This document shows, one piece after another, positions 25,653-33,572 of a DNA stretch of 64,000 nt (position 1 is the stretch's first letter; each line of letters opens with the position of its first letter). Made by a program: the position numbers and the translations under genes. The notes under the pieces were generated by a model, which searched no databases, was not told the origin of the DNA, and saw only the letters and a list, made by a program, of their open reading frames with translations. The stretch is from Pseudomonadota bacterium (GTDB taxonomy: Bacteria > Pseudomonadota > Gammaproteobacteria > Burkholderiales > Burkholderiaceae_C): contig JAFEEG010000047.1 of the NCBI GenBank assembly GCA_018241225.1, positions 1 to 64,000 of the forward strand. The letters run 5' to 3'.

Positions 25653-25672
25653 CACTGTACACTTATACAGTG
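25653..25672. promoter_or_regulatory. LexA (SOS) box
   Basis: CACTGTA and TACAGTG form a perfect 7-bp inverted repeat with a 6-bp spacer, giving CTGT-N8-ACAG, the consensus of gamma/betaproteobacterial LexA operators. It lies 30 bp after the SRAP gene and about 94 bp before the ATG of the next small gene, so it most likely controls that gene. Confidence 0.7.
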
Positions 25673-25765
25673 TTCTGTGAGGTCATTCTTCTTCGGCAAG
25701 CGGGCCGGCGGCTGCGCCGACGGGAGTGGGCGCCGCCGCTGCGTGGCACCTTGCGCATCACGGAG

Positions 25766-26020
25766 ATGGACCGGGCCATCAACAACGCCAGGCGCAACCT
25801 CCTGTGCGTGGAGCTTTGGGAGGCCTACGACACCACAAGCCGGCGCGCTCTGGCCACCATGTTCGATCCGGTGCTGCTGCCGTCGCCGAGTGGCGGGCTG
25901 CTGATTGCCGGCACCGAGTTGGCAACGGACAGATCGGAGGGCTTCAAGATTTGGGAGCACCGGCAGGTGTGGTGGTGCAAACCGCTGAGTCAGTCGACCC
26001 CGACGATCACACCCTTATAG
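25766..26020 (+). CDS. small hypothetical protein downstream of LexA box
   Basis: The 84-residue protein begins MDRAINNARRNLLCVELWEA and contains LATMFDPVLLPSPSGGLLIA and SEGFKIWEHRQVWWCKPL. The composition is that of a small folded protein with an N-terminal helix and Trp-rich strands. I cannot assign a family. GGAG directly abuts the ATG, which is too close for a good ribosome site, so a start further upstream in the same frame (after about 25680) remains possible. Position behind a LexA-type operator suggests induction by DNA damage, but that is inference. Confidence 0.5.
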   Translation: MDRAINNARRNLLCVELWEAYDTTSRRALATMFDPVLLPSPSGGLLIAGTELATDRSEGFKIWEHRQVWWCKPLSQSTPTITPL

Positions 26021-26026
26021 GGATTC

Positions 26027-26040
26027 TGACATCGGTATCA
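26027..26040. promoter_or_regulatory. LacI-type operator before regulator gene
   Basis: TGACATCGGTATCA is a 14-bp near-palindrome with a central CG, matching two similar sites beyond the other end of the regulator gene. It lies 56 bp before the LacI-family start and suggests autoregulation. Confidence 0.6.
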
Positions 26041-26095
26041 TTCTGCGTGTCTGGGCGCTAACATCAGGTGCCCTACCTCCCGCAAAGCTTCCGCC

Positions 26096-27130
26096 ATGCC
26101 ACCTCCCGCTTCCAGTCTCGCCCGCGTGTCAACGTCAACGCCTCGCGGCGTCACTCTGTTGGACGTCGCGAATGAGGCCGGAGTCTCCAAGATCACGGCG
26201 TCGCGCGCGATCAGCAACCCGGGCATGGTGACCGAAGCGACCCGGCTCAAGGTGCAGCAAGCAGCCTCCCGCATCGGCTACGTCCCCAACTTCGTGGCGG
26301 GCAGCCTGAAGTCGCGCCGCAGCCGACTGATTGCCTGCGTCGTGCCGACCATCGCGTCCGGGTCAGTCTTCTTGCCGGCGGTCCGCGCAATGACACAGGC
26401 CTTCGAGCGGCTGGGCTACCACGTGATGCTGGCCCAGCGTGGCTATGGCCAGGAACAGGAGAACGAGCAGATCGAGACCGTTCTGGCGCGCCGACCTGAC
26501 GGGATCGTGCTCACCGGCACGTTTTCCTCGGCCGCGGCGCGGCGCAAGCTCAAAGCTTCCGGGCTTCCCGTGATGGAGATGTGGGACATGGCCCGCTCGC
26601 CCATCGATATGTTGGTTGGCTTCTCGCATGAGGCGGCCGGACGCGCTGCTGCAGCCTACCTGCACGGCAAGGGCCGCCGTCACGTCGCGATGATCAGCGC
26701 CAACGAGCCGCGCAGCGCCGCACGCGAGGCCGGCTTTGTGGGTGAGCTGCAGCGCCTGGGGCTGCCCGCGCCGCGCATCGAAACCATCGCACCGCCCACC
26801 CGCATGGGTCATGGGCGCGTGGGCTTGGCCGCACTGCTGAAAGCCGACCCGCGCATCGACGCCGTTTTCTGCACCACGGACATGGTGGCACTGGGCGTGA
26901 CGGTGGAGGCGCAACTGCGCAACCTGGACGTGCCCAGGCGTCTGGCCGTCATGGGCTTTGGCGACATGGACTTCGCGGCCGACGCCAGCCCCGCGCTGAC
27001 CACCATTCGCATCGACAACGAGCAATTGGGCGAACAGGCCGCAACGTTGCTTGTTGAGGCGATCGACGGGCGGCGGTCCAAGCGCGTGCTCGACATGGGC
27101 TTCGAAGTCGTCGAGCGCGCCAGCGCCTGA
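26096..27130 (+). CDS. LacI-family transcriptional regulator
   Basis: This 344-residue protein has the LacI layout. The HTH and hinge (VTLLDVANEAGVSKITASRA at about 19-38, then GYVPNFVAGSLKSRRS) precede a periplasmic-binding-protein-like sensor domain (about 75-340). The sensor contains LTGTFSSAA, DAVFCTTDMVALG and VMGFGDMDFA. Family members repress sugar or sugar-acid genes until a ligand binds. Three similar 14-bp operators flank the gene: one before it and two in the promoter of the following DHDPS-family gene, so it very likely controls the downstream catabolic operon and itself. It resembles the GntR/gluconate branch, but the ligand is not shown. Confidence 0.88.
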   Translation: MPPPASSLARVSTSTPRGVTLLDVANEAGVSKITASRAISNPGMVTEATRLKVQQAASRIGYVPNFVAGSLKSRRSRLIACVVPTIASGSVFLPAVRAMTQAFERLGYHVMLAQRGYGQEQENEQIETVLARRPDGIVLTGTFSSAAARRKLKASGLPVMEMWDMARSPIDMLVGFSHEAAGRAAAAYLHGKGRRHVAMISANEPRSAAREAGFVGELQRLGLPAPRIETIAPPTRMGHGRVGLAALLKADPRIDAVFCTTDMVALGVTVEAQLRNLDVPRRLAVMGFGDMDFAADASPALTTIRIDNEQLGEQAATLLVEAIDGRRSKRVLDMGFEVVERASA

Positions 27131-27166
27131 GTTTCCCCTTTCTGCATCCAGGGTTCACAAGATCTG

Positions 27167-27195
27167 TTGACTCGCGATGATACCGGTGTCAGAAT
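27167..27195 (+). promoter_or_regulatory. sigma-70 promoter of the sugar-acid operon
   Basis: TTGACT (27167-27172) and CAGAAT (27190-27195) are 17 bp apart, a near-ideal arrangement. A LacI-type operator fills the spacer and a second one follows the -10 box, so repressor binding would block RNA polymerase. The first codon of the operon lies 35 bp after the -10 box. Confidence 0.6.
27178..27191. promoter_or_regulatory. LacI-type operator O1
   Basis: TGATACCGGTGTCA is a near-perfect palindrome with central CCGG located between the -35 and -10 boxes. Together with the site 21 bp away it fits occupancy by the adjacent LacI-family regulator on one face of the helix. Confidence 0.65.
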
Positions 27196-27198
27196 TAA

Positions 27199-27212
27199 TG
27201 ACACCGATATCA
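27199..27212. promoter_or_regulatory. LacI-type operator O2
   Basis: TGACACCGATATCA matches the same TGAYAYCGRTRTCA pattern as O1 and the site before the regulator gene. Its centre is 21 bp, two helical turns, from O1, and it overlaps the expected transcription start. Confidence 0.65.
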
Positions 27213-27229
27213 TTTGAGGCACAAAAGCG

Positions 27230-28135
27230 ATGCTTGATCAAGCCAAAGGGCTCTATGTCGTGGCGCAGACTCCGTTCGCGCAGGACGGCGCCATTGACCT
27301 TCCCAGCGTGGATACGCTGTGCGATTTCTATCTCAAGCACGGCGCCAGCGGTCTGACCGTCCTGGGCGTGGCCGGTGAGGCCGGCAAGCTCTCGCAGGAG
27401 GAGTCCGTCGCTGTGGCCAAGCGCTATATCGAGCGGGCCGAAGGCAAGCCCGTGATCGTGGGGGTGAGCAATCCCGGCATTGCGCAGCTGCGCGAGCTCA
27501 CAGCGCGCGTGATGGATCTCGGCGCGGCCGGCGTCATGATCACGCCGCCAGGCGGCCTGCGCACCGAAGAGGAGCTGTTCGGCTACTTCGCTGCCGTGTT
27601 CCAGCAGATCGGTGACGTACCGACCGTGCTGCAGGACTTCCCCTTCTCCAGCGGCACTTGGATGTCGGTGAATTCCATCCTGACTTTGGTGCAAAGGCAT
27701 CCCCAGATCCAGCTGCTCAAGGAAGAGGACCTGCCCAGCATCACCAAGATCACTCGCCTGCGCGAAGGCCAAGGCCGCCGCATCGCCATCCTGACCGGCA
27801 ACAACGGCATGTTCCTGCCGCTGGAGATGGGCCGGGGCATCGACGGGCCGATGTCCGGGTTCTCGCATCCGGAGATGCTCTCAGGCGTCTACAGGCTCTG
27901 CACCGAGGGCAAGGCTGAGGAGGCCAATGACCTCTTCGATCGCTACCTGCCGCTGCTGAGCTATGAGAACCAATCCCAGTGGGGCGTTGCCGTGCGCAAG
28001 GAGATTCTTCGCCAGCGCGGCGCGATCGCGTGCGCGGCGATGCGCAGCCCCGGCCCGCGCCTGACGCAAACCGACCACGGCGAGATCGAGTTCCTGCTCG
28101 CCCGCCTGCGGCGTTCTCTGGCCGCGCTGCGCTAG
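27230..28135 (+). CDS. DHDPS/NAL-family protein lacking usual tyrosines
   Basis: A TIM-barrel protein of 301 residues from the dihydrodipicolinate synthase/N-acetylneuraminate lyase family, whose members make or split C-C bonds, or dehydrate, through a Schiff base with 2-keto acids. The Schiff-base Lys is present (QLLKEEDLP, about residue 164). The usual catalytic Tyr motif YNVP is replaced by LQDFPFSSG. The second Tyr (TPYY) is replaced by TPPGG, and the GTTGE loop reads GVAGEAGKL. So it belongs to a divergent branch, and standard aldolase chemistry is doubtful. It is first in a long operon with an enolase-superfamily enzyme and a semialdehyde dehydrogenase, hinting at keto-deoxy-acid metabolism. 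Confidence 0.8.
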   Translation: MLDQAKGLYVVAQTPFAQDGAIDLPSVDTLCDFYLKHGASGLTVLGVAGEAGKLSQEESVAVAKRYIERAEGKPVIVGVSNPGIAQLRELTARVMDLGAAGVMITPPGGLRTEEELFGYFAAVFQQIGDVPTVLQDFPFSSGTWMSVNSILTLVQRHPQIQLLKEEDLPSITKITRLREGQGRRIAILTGNNGMFLPLEMGRGIDGPMSGFSHPEMLSGVYRLCTEGKAEEANDLFDRYLPLLSYENQSQWGVAVRKEILRQRGAIACAAMRSPGPRLTQTDHGEIEFLLARLRRSLAALR

Positions 28136-28172
28136 CGCTCAAGCCTGACAACGACAAGAAAGGAGACAACAC

Positions 28173-29156
28173 ATGCGCATTGAATCAAAGAGCTGGGGCT
28201 GCGCGCTGATCGCCGTCGCGCTGGCGTGCGGCACCAGCCTGGCCACGGCAGCCGATCCGTACCCTTCCAGGCCCATCGTTGCCACGGTGCCCTTCCCGCC
28301 AGGAGGTTCATCAGACGCCGTGATGCGAGCCGCCTCCGTGCCGATGTCCAAGCTGCTGGGGCAGCCCGTGGTGCTTGACAACAAGCCCGGCGCCAACGGG
28401 ACCGTGGGCGCACAGGCCGTGGCCCGTGCACCAGCAGATGGCTACTCGATCATCATCGGCTCGGTGGGCACCTGGGCCATCACGCCCACCCTGCTTAAGG
28501 GCAAGGACTTCGATCCGCGGCGCGACCTCACCCCGCTCACCGTGGCGGTTCGCACGCCCAACGTCATGGTGGTGTCGCCCTCGCTGCCGGTGTCCACAGT
28601 CGCGGACCTCGTGAAGTACATGAAGGCCAATCCCGGCAAAGTGGCCTTCGCCTCCGCAGGCATTGGCTCGACCGATCACCTGACCTCCGTGCTGTTCTGG
28701 CAGAAGACCGGTACCGACGGCGTGCATGTGGCCTACCGCGGCGGCGGCGCGGCCATCACCGACGTCATGGCAGGCCATTCGCAGGTGCTGATCTCCAACG
28801 TCGGGGTGCTCGCAGCCCACATCAAAGCGGGCAAGCTCAAGGCATTGGCCGTGACCTCCGAATCGCGCATCCCCGAATTGAGCGAGGTGCCGACCATGAA
28901 AGAAGCCGGCGTTCAGGGGCTGGAGGTCTATTCCTGGCAGGGCATTGGCGCGCCCAAGAACCTGCCGCCGGCCGTCCTTGCCAAGTTGCAGCCGGCCATC
29001 GTTGCATCGCTCAAGGATCCTGAGGTCGCCAAGGTGCTGGCGGCCAGCGGGTTCGAAGTCGTGGCCAGCTCGCCCGAGGCGTTTGCCTCCCTGCTGGACA
29101 GCGAAACCAAACGCTGGAAGGCCGTGATCGACACCGCAGGCATCAAGCCTGAATAG
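28173..29156 (+). CDS. Bug-family (TctC) periplasmic binding protein
   Basis: This 327-residue exported protein is a tripartite tricarboxylate transporter receptor of the Bug family. A Sec signal peptide (about 1-26) ends near ATAADPYP. The ligand-loop motifs PFPPGGSSD and DNKPGANGTVGA follow, then the usual ADGYS and a C-terminal domain with LTSVLFW. Bug proteins capture small carboxylic acids in the periplasm and hand them to TctAB-type membrane proteins. AGGAGACAACAC precedes the ATG, a strong ribosome site. No TctA/TctB genes are in the window. It lies 37 bp after the DHDPS-family gene in the same operon, so a sugar acid used by the pathway is the likely ligand. Confidence 0.88.
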   Translation: MRIESKSWGCALIAVALACGTSLATAADPYPSRPIVATVPFPPGGSSDAVMRAASVPMSKLLGQPVVLDNKPGANGTVGAQAVARAPADGYSIIIGSVGTWAITPTLLKGKDFDPRRDLTPLTVAVRTPNVMVVSPSLPVSTVADLVKYMKANPGKVAFASAGIGSTDHLTSVLFWQKTGTDGVHVAYRGGGAAITDVMAGHSQVLISNVGVLAAHIKAGKLKALAVTSESRIPELSEVPTMKEAGVQGLEVYSWQGIGAPKNLPPAVLAKLQPAIVASLKDPEVAKVLAASGFEVVASSPEAFASLLDSETKRWKAVIDTAGIKPE

Positions 29157-29201
29157 GTCGCCCCCACTCCTCTGTCAACACTCACCCCTCTCGGAATACA
29201 C

Positions 29202-30386
29202 ATGACTGCCATCAACCGCATCGAGTTCATCGACTTCGAATACGAGGTCTCCAACCTGGCCGCCCATACCGAACACACGCACAACCATGTTGCCTACCGC
29301 AAAGGCGCCAAGATGAAGATGCGCAAGTTCGCGGTGGTGGTCGAAGCCGACGATGGGTCGCGCGGCGAGTATGTGACCATGTGGGGCGGCACCCGTCCCT
29401 CTCTGGCGCAAGGCATGATGCTGGCCCCGAATGTCCTGGGCCGCGATCCGGCGATGCGTGAGGACATCTACGACGACTGCAAGCGTCTGCTGCACCACTT
29501 CGACCACATGGGCTACGCGCCCATCGACATCGCGCTGTGGGACTTGGAAGGCAAGCGCCTCAACGCCTCCATCCAGCGCCTGCTGGGCGGCTATCGCAAA
29601 CGCCTACCGGCCTACGCCTCCACGTTCCATGGCGATCATGCGGGTGGCCTGGACAGCGCCGAGGCCTTCGGCCAGTTCGCGGTGCAGTGCAAGGAGATGG
29701 GCTACAAGGGCTACAAGATCCATGGCTGGTTCGACGGCGACAAGAAGGCCGAGTCCTCCATCATCCTGGCCACGCGCAAGGCCGTCGGCGAGGACATGGA
29801 CCTGATGTATGACGGGGCCTGTGACCTCAAGACATTTGCGGACGCGCTCTACGTGGGCAAAGCGTGTGACGAGGCCAACTACTTCTGGTACGAGGATCCC
29901 TACCGCGACACTGGCATCTCCGCCTTCTCGCACAAGAAGCTGCGCGAGATGCTCAAGACACCGCTGCTGATCGGCGAACACGTGCGCAGCCTGGAGCCCA
30001 AGGCCGACTTCATCATGGCCGGCGGTACGGACTTCGTGCGCGTCGATCCCGAATACGACATGGGCATCACCGGCGCCATCAAGACGGCTCGCATGGCTGA
30101 AGCCTTTGGCCTGGATGTCGAGATCCATGCCGTGGGCCCGGCGCACCGCCACGTCATGGGCGCCATCCGCAACTCCAACTACTACGAGGTGGCGCTGGTT
30201 GGCCCCGACTGTCCCAATGTGGTGCCCCCGGTCTACACCTGCGGCTATTCGGACCAGATCGACTGCATCGACCGCAACGGCACCGTGCCTGTGCCCGATG
30301 GCCCCGGTCTGGGCGTGACCTACGACTGGGACTTCCTGAACAAGCACGCGGTACAGCGCCACGTCTTCGATCTGAAGAAGCGCTGA
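29202..30386 (+). CDS. enolase-superfamily (mandelate racemase-like) dehydratase
   Basis: This 394-residue protein has the enolase-superfamily fold. The capping domain ends near PIDIALWDLEGKRL. The barrel has metal ligands Asp (LMYDGACD), Glu (WYEDPYRD) and Glu (LIGEHVRS), and His in VEIHAVGPAHRHV. At the position where mandelate-racemase-type dehydratases carry K-x-K it reads GYKIHGW, i.e. K-x-H, so the base may differ. Family members dehydrate aldonic or aldaric acids to 2-keto-3-deoxy acids by abstracting the alpha proton. The operon context supports such a role. It is followed by a strong stem-loop, so distal genes may be expressed at a different level. Precise substrate unknown. Confidence 0.85.
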   Translation: MTAINRIEFIDFEYEVSNLAAHTEHTHNHVAYRKGAKMKMRKFAVVVEADDGSRGEYVTMWGGTRPSLAQGMMLAPNVLGRDPAMREDIYDDCKRLLHHFDHMGYAPIDIALWDLEGKRLNASIQRLLGGYRKRLPAYASTFHGDHAGGLDSAEAFGQFAVQCKEMGYKGYKIHGWFDGDKKAESSIILATRKAVGEDMDLMYDGACDLKTFADALYVGKACDEANYFWYEDPYRDTGISAFSHKKLREMLKTPLLIGEHVRSLEPKADFIMAGGTDFVRVDPEYDMGITGAIKTARMAEAFGLDVEIHAVGPAHRHVMGAIRNSNYYEVALVGPDCPNVVPPVYTCGYSDQIDCIDRNGTVPVPDGPGLGVTYDWDFLNKHAVQRHVFDLKKR

Positions 30387-30398
30387 TCGCCTGAATAC

Positions 30399-30437
30399 GG
30401 CTCGGCGCCCGTCGCCGCGACGACGGCGCGCCGAGCC
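30399..30437 (+). terminator. GC-rich stem-loop between operon genes
   Basis: GGCTCGGCG (30399-30407) and CGCCGAGCC (30429-30437) form a perfect 9-bp stem. CCGTCG and CGACGG extend the pairing inside. A short pyrimidine run (CTCTTT) follows after a few bases. It lies in a 147-bp gap before the next binding-protein gene and could be a partial terminator or an RNA-stabilising 3' end. Confidence 0.5.
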
Positions 30438-30533
30438 CGCCGAATCTCTTTGACCCCTGCGCCGACACACGGCGGCTTGGCCCTGTGCGTTCATTCCTGA
30501 TCGCGTGCGCCCCACATCCTCTGGGAGACATTG

Positions 30534-31520
30534 ATGAAGCGTTCCGAGTTCTTGAGAAGCGGCGTTCTGGCCGCAGGCTGGCTGGGCGGCCTGAGTGCGC
30601 TGCCGGCAATGGCCACCACGCCGACCGCCACATGGCCATCGTCGCCGATCCGGTTGATCGTTCCGACGGCGCCTGGCGGTCCCAGCGACCTGGTCGCGCG
30701 CACGTGGTCGCAAGCCGTCAGCACCGATTGGAACGCCGTGTTCATCGTAGACAACCGGCCCGGCGGCAACCAGGTGATCGGAACACGGGCCGTCGCCACC
30801 GCCGCGCCCGACGGCTACACCCTTTTGCAGGCCGCCTCCAGCATGGCCACGATGCCATTGGTGGTGGAAAACCTTCCGTTCGACGTGAACAAGGACTTCA
30901 TCGCGGTGTCTCAGACACATCTGACGCCGCTGGTGGTCGTGGTCAACGCGAAGCTGCCCATCAAGAACATGGTCGATCTGATCCGCTACGCCAAAGAGCA
31001 ACCTGGCAAGCTGTCTTTCGCACACACGGGCGATGGCAGTTCCCAGCAGCTCGCGCTGCGGCTGCTCGCGCAAAAAGCGGGGCTTTCTCAGTTGCTGGAA
31101 GTGCCCTACAAGGGAAGCAGCCAGGCGCACCCAGACCTCATTGACGGACGCATCTCCGCCATGATTGACCCGGTGTCGGCCGTCGCACCTCACATCAAGT
31201 CGGGTGCGCTACGTGCGCTGGCGGTGACCACCGCCTCGCGGATCCCGGCATTCCCCGATCTTCCCACGGTCGCGGAGAGTGGCGTCCCCGGGTACGAGGT
31301 GTCCAGCTGGGGCGGCGTCTTCGCACCCGCTGGCACATCCAGGGACGTGGTCAACCGCATCCAGCAGGCCCTTCGCAAGACGCTGGAATCGCCCGAAACC
31401 ACGAAGAAGTTTTCCGACTGGGGCCTGATCGCCAAGACCAGCACACCGGCTGAGTTCGACGGCTTCGTCAAGTCGGAGGTGTCACGCTGGAGAGCCGTGA
31501 TGCTCGCACCCAAGACCTGA
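30534..31520 (+). CDS. Bug-family periplasmic binding protein
   Basis: Second receptor of the operon, 328 residues. The N-terminus MKRSEFLRSGVLAAGWLGG is a signal peptide. The Bug loops are VPTAPGGPSD and DNRPGGNQVIG, followed by APDGYTLLQA. The ATG at 30534 is preceded by GGGAGA; an overlapping TTG three bases earlier is less likely. It follows the stem-loop, and its stop is one base from the next gene, a 2-hydroxyacid dehydrogenase, so the two are coupled. The receptor differs clearly from the other Bug proteins in the window, suggesting a distinct ligand rather than a recent copy. Confidence 0.87.
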   Translation: MKRSEFLRSGVLAAGWLGGLSALPAMATTPTATWPSSPIRLIVPTAPGGPSDLVARTWSQAVSTDWNAVFIVDNRPGGNQVIGTRAVATAAPDGYTLLQAASSMATMPLVVENLPFDVNKDFIAVSQTHLTPLVVVVNAKLPIKNMVDLIRYAKEQPGKLSFAHTGDGSSQQLALRLLAQKAGLSQLLEVPYKGSSQAHPDLIDGRISAMIDPVSAVAPHIKSGALRALAVTTASRIPAFPDLPTVAESGVPGYEVSSWGGVFAPAGTSRDVVNRIQQALRKTLESPETTKKFSDWGLIAKTSTPAEFDGFVKSEVSRWRAVMLAPKT

Positions 31521-31521
31521 T

Positions 31522-32562
31522 ATGCGGGGCGCCGATATGAGGGATGCGACACAGCACGCACTGCGCCCGCGCGTCAACGAAGGCCGGGTCGCCAAGCACC
31601 GGGTCTTGCAACACGGGCGGTTGATCCCCGCAGTGGAGCAGCGCCTGGCCCAGCAGTTCGATGTCGTCGCGCTGTGGCAGCAGCCAGATCCACTGACCTT
31701 CCTGCGCACTCAGCTCGATACTTTCGCGGCGATGGCCACTTCGGCCGGCAAGGGCGTACAGGGTGAACTGATGGCTGCCGTACCGGGGCTCAAGGCCATT
31801 GCCAGTTTCGGTGTCGGCTATGACTCGCTCGACCTGCCCGCCGCCAGGCGCTTGGGTATTCAGGTCAGCAACACGCCGGACGTACTGAACGACTGCGTGG
31901 CCGACCTGGCCTGGGGTGCCATGCTCGACATCGCACGCGGCATCACGGAGGCGGACCGATTTCTGCGTCGTGGCGACTGGATGCGCGGGCCATTCAGACT
32001 GGCCAACCGCGTGTCTGGCAAGCGGTTGGGAATCGTGGGCCTGGGGCGCATCGGCGCTGCGATCGCACGTCGCGGCGCGGGCTTCGAGATGGACATCCGC
32101 TATCACAACCGTCGGCCAGTCGAGGGTGCCGCCTACGAGTACGTCACCGAGCTGACGCAACTTGCGCAGTGGGCCGATTTCCTTGTCGTTGCCGTGGCAG
32201 GTGGACCGGGCAGCCACCATTTGGTCTCGCGTGAAGTGCTGCATGCACTGGGGCCAACTGGCTACCTGGTCAACGTGTCGCGCGGCTCTGCCGTCGATGA
32301 GGCGGCGCTGGTAGCCGCCCTGCGCGCCCGTGCCATCGCAGGTGCGGCTCTGGACGTCTTCGAGAAGGAGCCCTGCGTCCCCGAAGAACTCACGGGCCTG
32401 GACCACGTCGTGCTGCTCCCGCACATCGGCACGGCCACGCACGAGACCCGCAACGCGATGGGCGACTTGATGATCGACAACCTGCACGCGTTCTTCAGCA
32501 CCGGCCGATTGGTGACGCCGATCCCTGAGGCACTGATTTCCCCAAACTTGATCGACTCGTAG
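31522..32562 (+). CDS. D-isomer-specific 2-hydroxyacid dehydrogenase
   Basis: The 346-residue protein has the two-domain D-2-hydroxyacid dehydrogenase fold. The NAD(P)-binding loop GLGRIG is at about residue 173. Catalytic Arg (NVSRGSAVD), Glu (VFEKEP) and His (LLPHIGTAT) are all present. These enzymes interconvert 2-keto and D-2-hydroxy acids; glyoxylate/hydroxypyruvate or 2-ketogluconate-type reductases are close relatives. The last codons run to a stop 10 bp before the next receptor gene. The extra N-terminal about 25 residues before VLQHGRLIP may mean that the true start is the in-frame ATG at 31537. Likely role: oxidation or reduction of a hydroxy acid in this pathway. Confidence 0.87.
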   Translation: MRGADMRDATQHALRPRVNEGRVAKHRVLQHGRLIPAVEQRLAQQFDVVALWQQPDPLTFLRTQLDTFAAMATSAGKGVQGELMAAVPGLKAIASFGVGYDSLDLPAARRLGIQVSNTPDVLNDCVADLAWGAMLDIARGITEADRFLRRGDWMRGPFRLANRVSGKRLGIVGLGRIGAAIARRGAGFEMDIRYHNRRPVEGAAYEYVTELTQLAQWADFLVVAVAGGPGSHHLVSREVLHALGPTGYLVNVSRGSAVDEAALVAALRARAIAGAALDVFEKEPCVPEELTGLDHVVLLPHIGTATHETRNAMGDLMIDNLHAFFSTGRLVTPIPEALISPNLIDS

Positions 32563-32571
32563 GAGACAAAG

Positions 32572-33552
32572 ATGCTGATGAAATGGCAACGTCGACTGGC
32601 ATGCCTGGCGCTCGCGACCGCCCTGCCTGTCCTTTCCGCAACTGCGGCCGACACCTATCCCCAGAAGCCAGTGAAGCTCGTGGTGCCAATGGCGGCTGGC
32701 GGCAATGGCGACATCATTGCTCGCCTGATCGGCAAGGACCTGGCCGAGTTGTTGGGCCAGCCGGTGCTGGTCGACAACCGGCCCGGTGCCGGCGGCAACA
32801 TTGGTGCCGACGCGGTGGCCAAGTCGCCCGCGGACGGCTACACGCTGGTGCTCGGCGCAGTCGGCACACATGCGATCAATGCCAGCCTGTACAAGCGCAT
32901 GCCCTATGACATCCGGCGTGACTTCACCCCGATCACGATGATGGCGACGGTGCCGAACGTGCTGGTGGTGCCCGCCTCGCTGCCCGTGAAGAACGTGCAG
33001 GAACTCATCGCTTACGGCAAGAAGCGGCCAGGAGGGCTGACCTTCGCCTCGTCCGGTGCTGGCAGTTCGATCCATCTGTCCGGCGAGATGTTCAAGTCCA
33101 TGACCGGCCTGCAAATGACCCACGTCCCCTACCGGGGCAGTGCCCCGGCCCTGACCGAGTTGCTTGGCGGCCAAGTCGACCTCATGTTCGACAACCTGCC
33201 TACCTCGCTTCCACACATCCAATCGGGCAAGCTGCGCGCCTTGGCGGTCACCAGCCTCACCCGCTCGCCCGCACTGCCCGATGTGCCGACCATGGAGCAG
33301 TCGGGTCTGAAAGGATTCGAGGCGGGCTCGTGGTTTGGCATCCTCGCCCCAGCGAAGACGCCGCCTGCCGTGGTCGAGGCGCTGGATCGCGACATCCAGG
33401 CGTCGTTGGCGCGCCCCGAGACGCGCCAGGCGCTGATTGACCGGGGCTTCCAGCCCGCGGTGAAAGGGCCGCGCCCCTTCGCCGCCTACATCGATCAGGA
33501 GATCGACAAGTGGGGCGCCATCGTCAAGTCATCCGGCGCCACGGCCGACTGA
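32572..33552 (+). CDS. Bug-family periplasmic binding protein
   Basis: Third receptor of the cluster, 326 residues. The signal peptide runs to about residue 25 (LPVLSATAADTYP). The loops are VPMAAGGNGD and DNRPGAGGNIGAD, with ADGYTLVLG after them. AGGAGACAAAG in front of the ATG is a strong ribosome site and repeats the leader seen before other receptor genes here. It is squeezed between the 2-hydroxyacid dehydrogenase and an aldehyde dehydrogenase, each within 20 bp, so it is an integral operon member. Ligand unknown; a carboxylic or sugar acid is expected. Confidence 0.88.
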   Translation: MLMKWQRRLACLALATALPVLSATAADTYPQKPVKLVVPMAAGGNGDIIARLIGKDLAELLGQPVLVDNRPGAGGNIGADAVAKSPADGYTLVLGAVGTHAINASLYKRMPYDIRRDFTPITMMATVPNVLVVPASLPVKNVQELIAYGKKRPGGLTFASSGAGSSIHLSGEMFKSMTGLQMTHVPYRGSAPALTELLGGQVDLMFDNLPTSLPHIQSGKLRALAVTSLTRSPALPDVPTMEQSGLKGFEAGSWFGILAPAKTPPAVVEALDRDIQASLARPETRQALIDRGFQPAVKGPRPFAAYIDQEIDKWGAIVKSSGATAD

Positions 33553-33572
33553 CCCCCCCAGCGAGCAAAGAG

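Noticed and set aside
29604..31193. Long minus-strand frame across the enolase-superfamily and Bug genes
   Set aside because: Opposite strand has signal peptide, catalytic motifs and ribosome sites; this frame has none.
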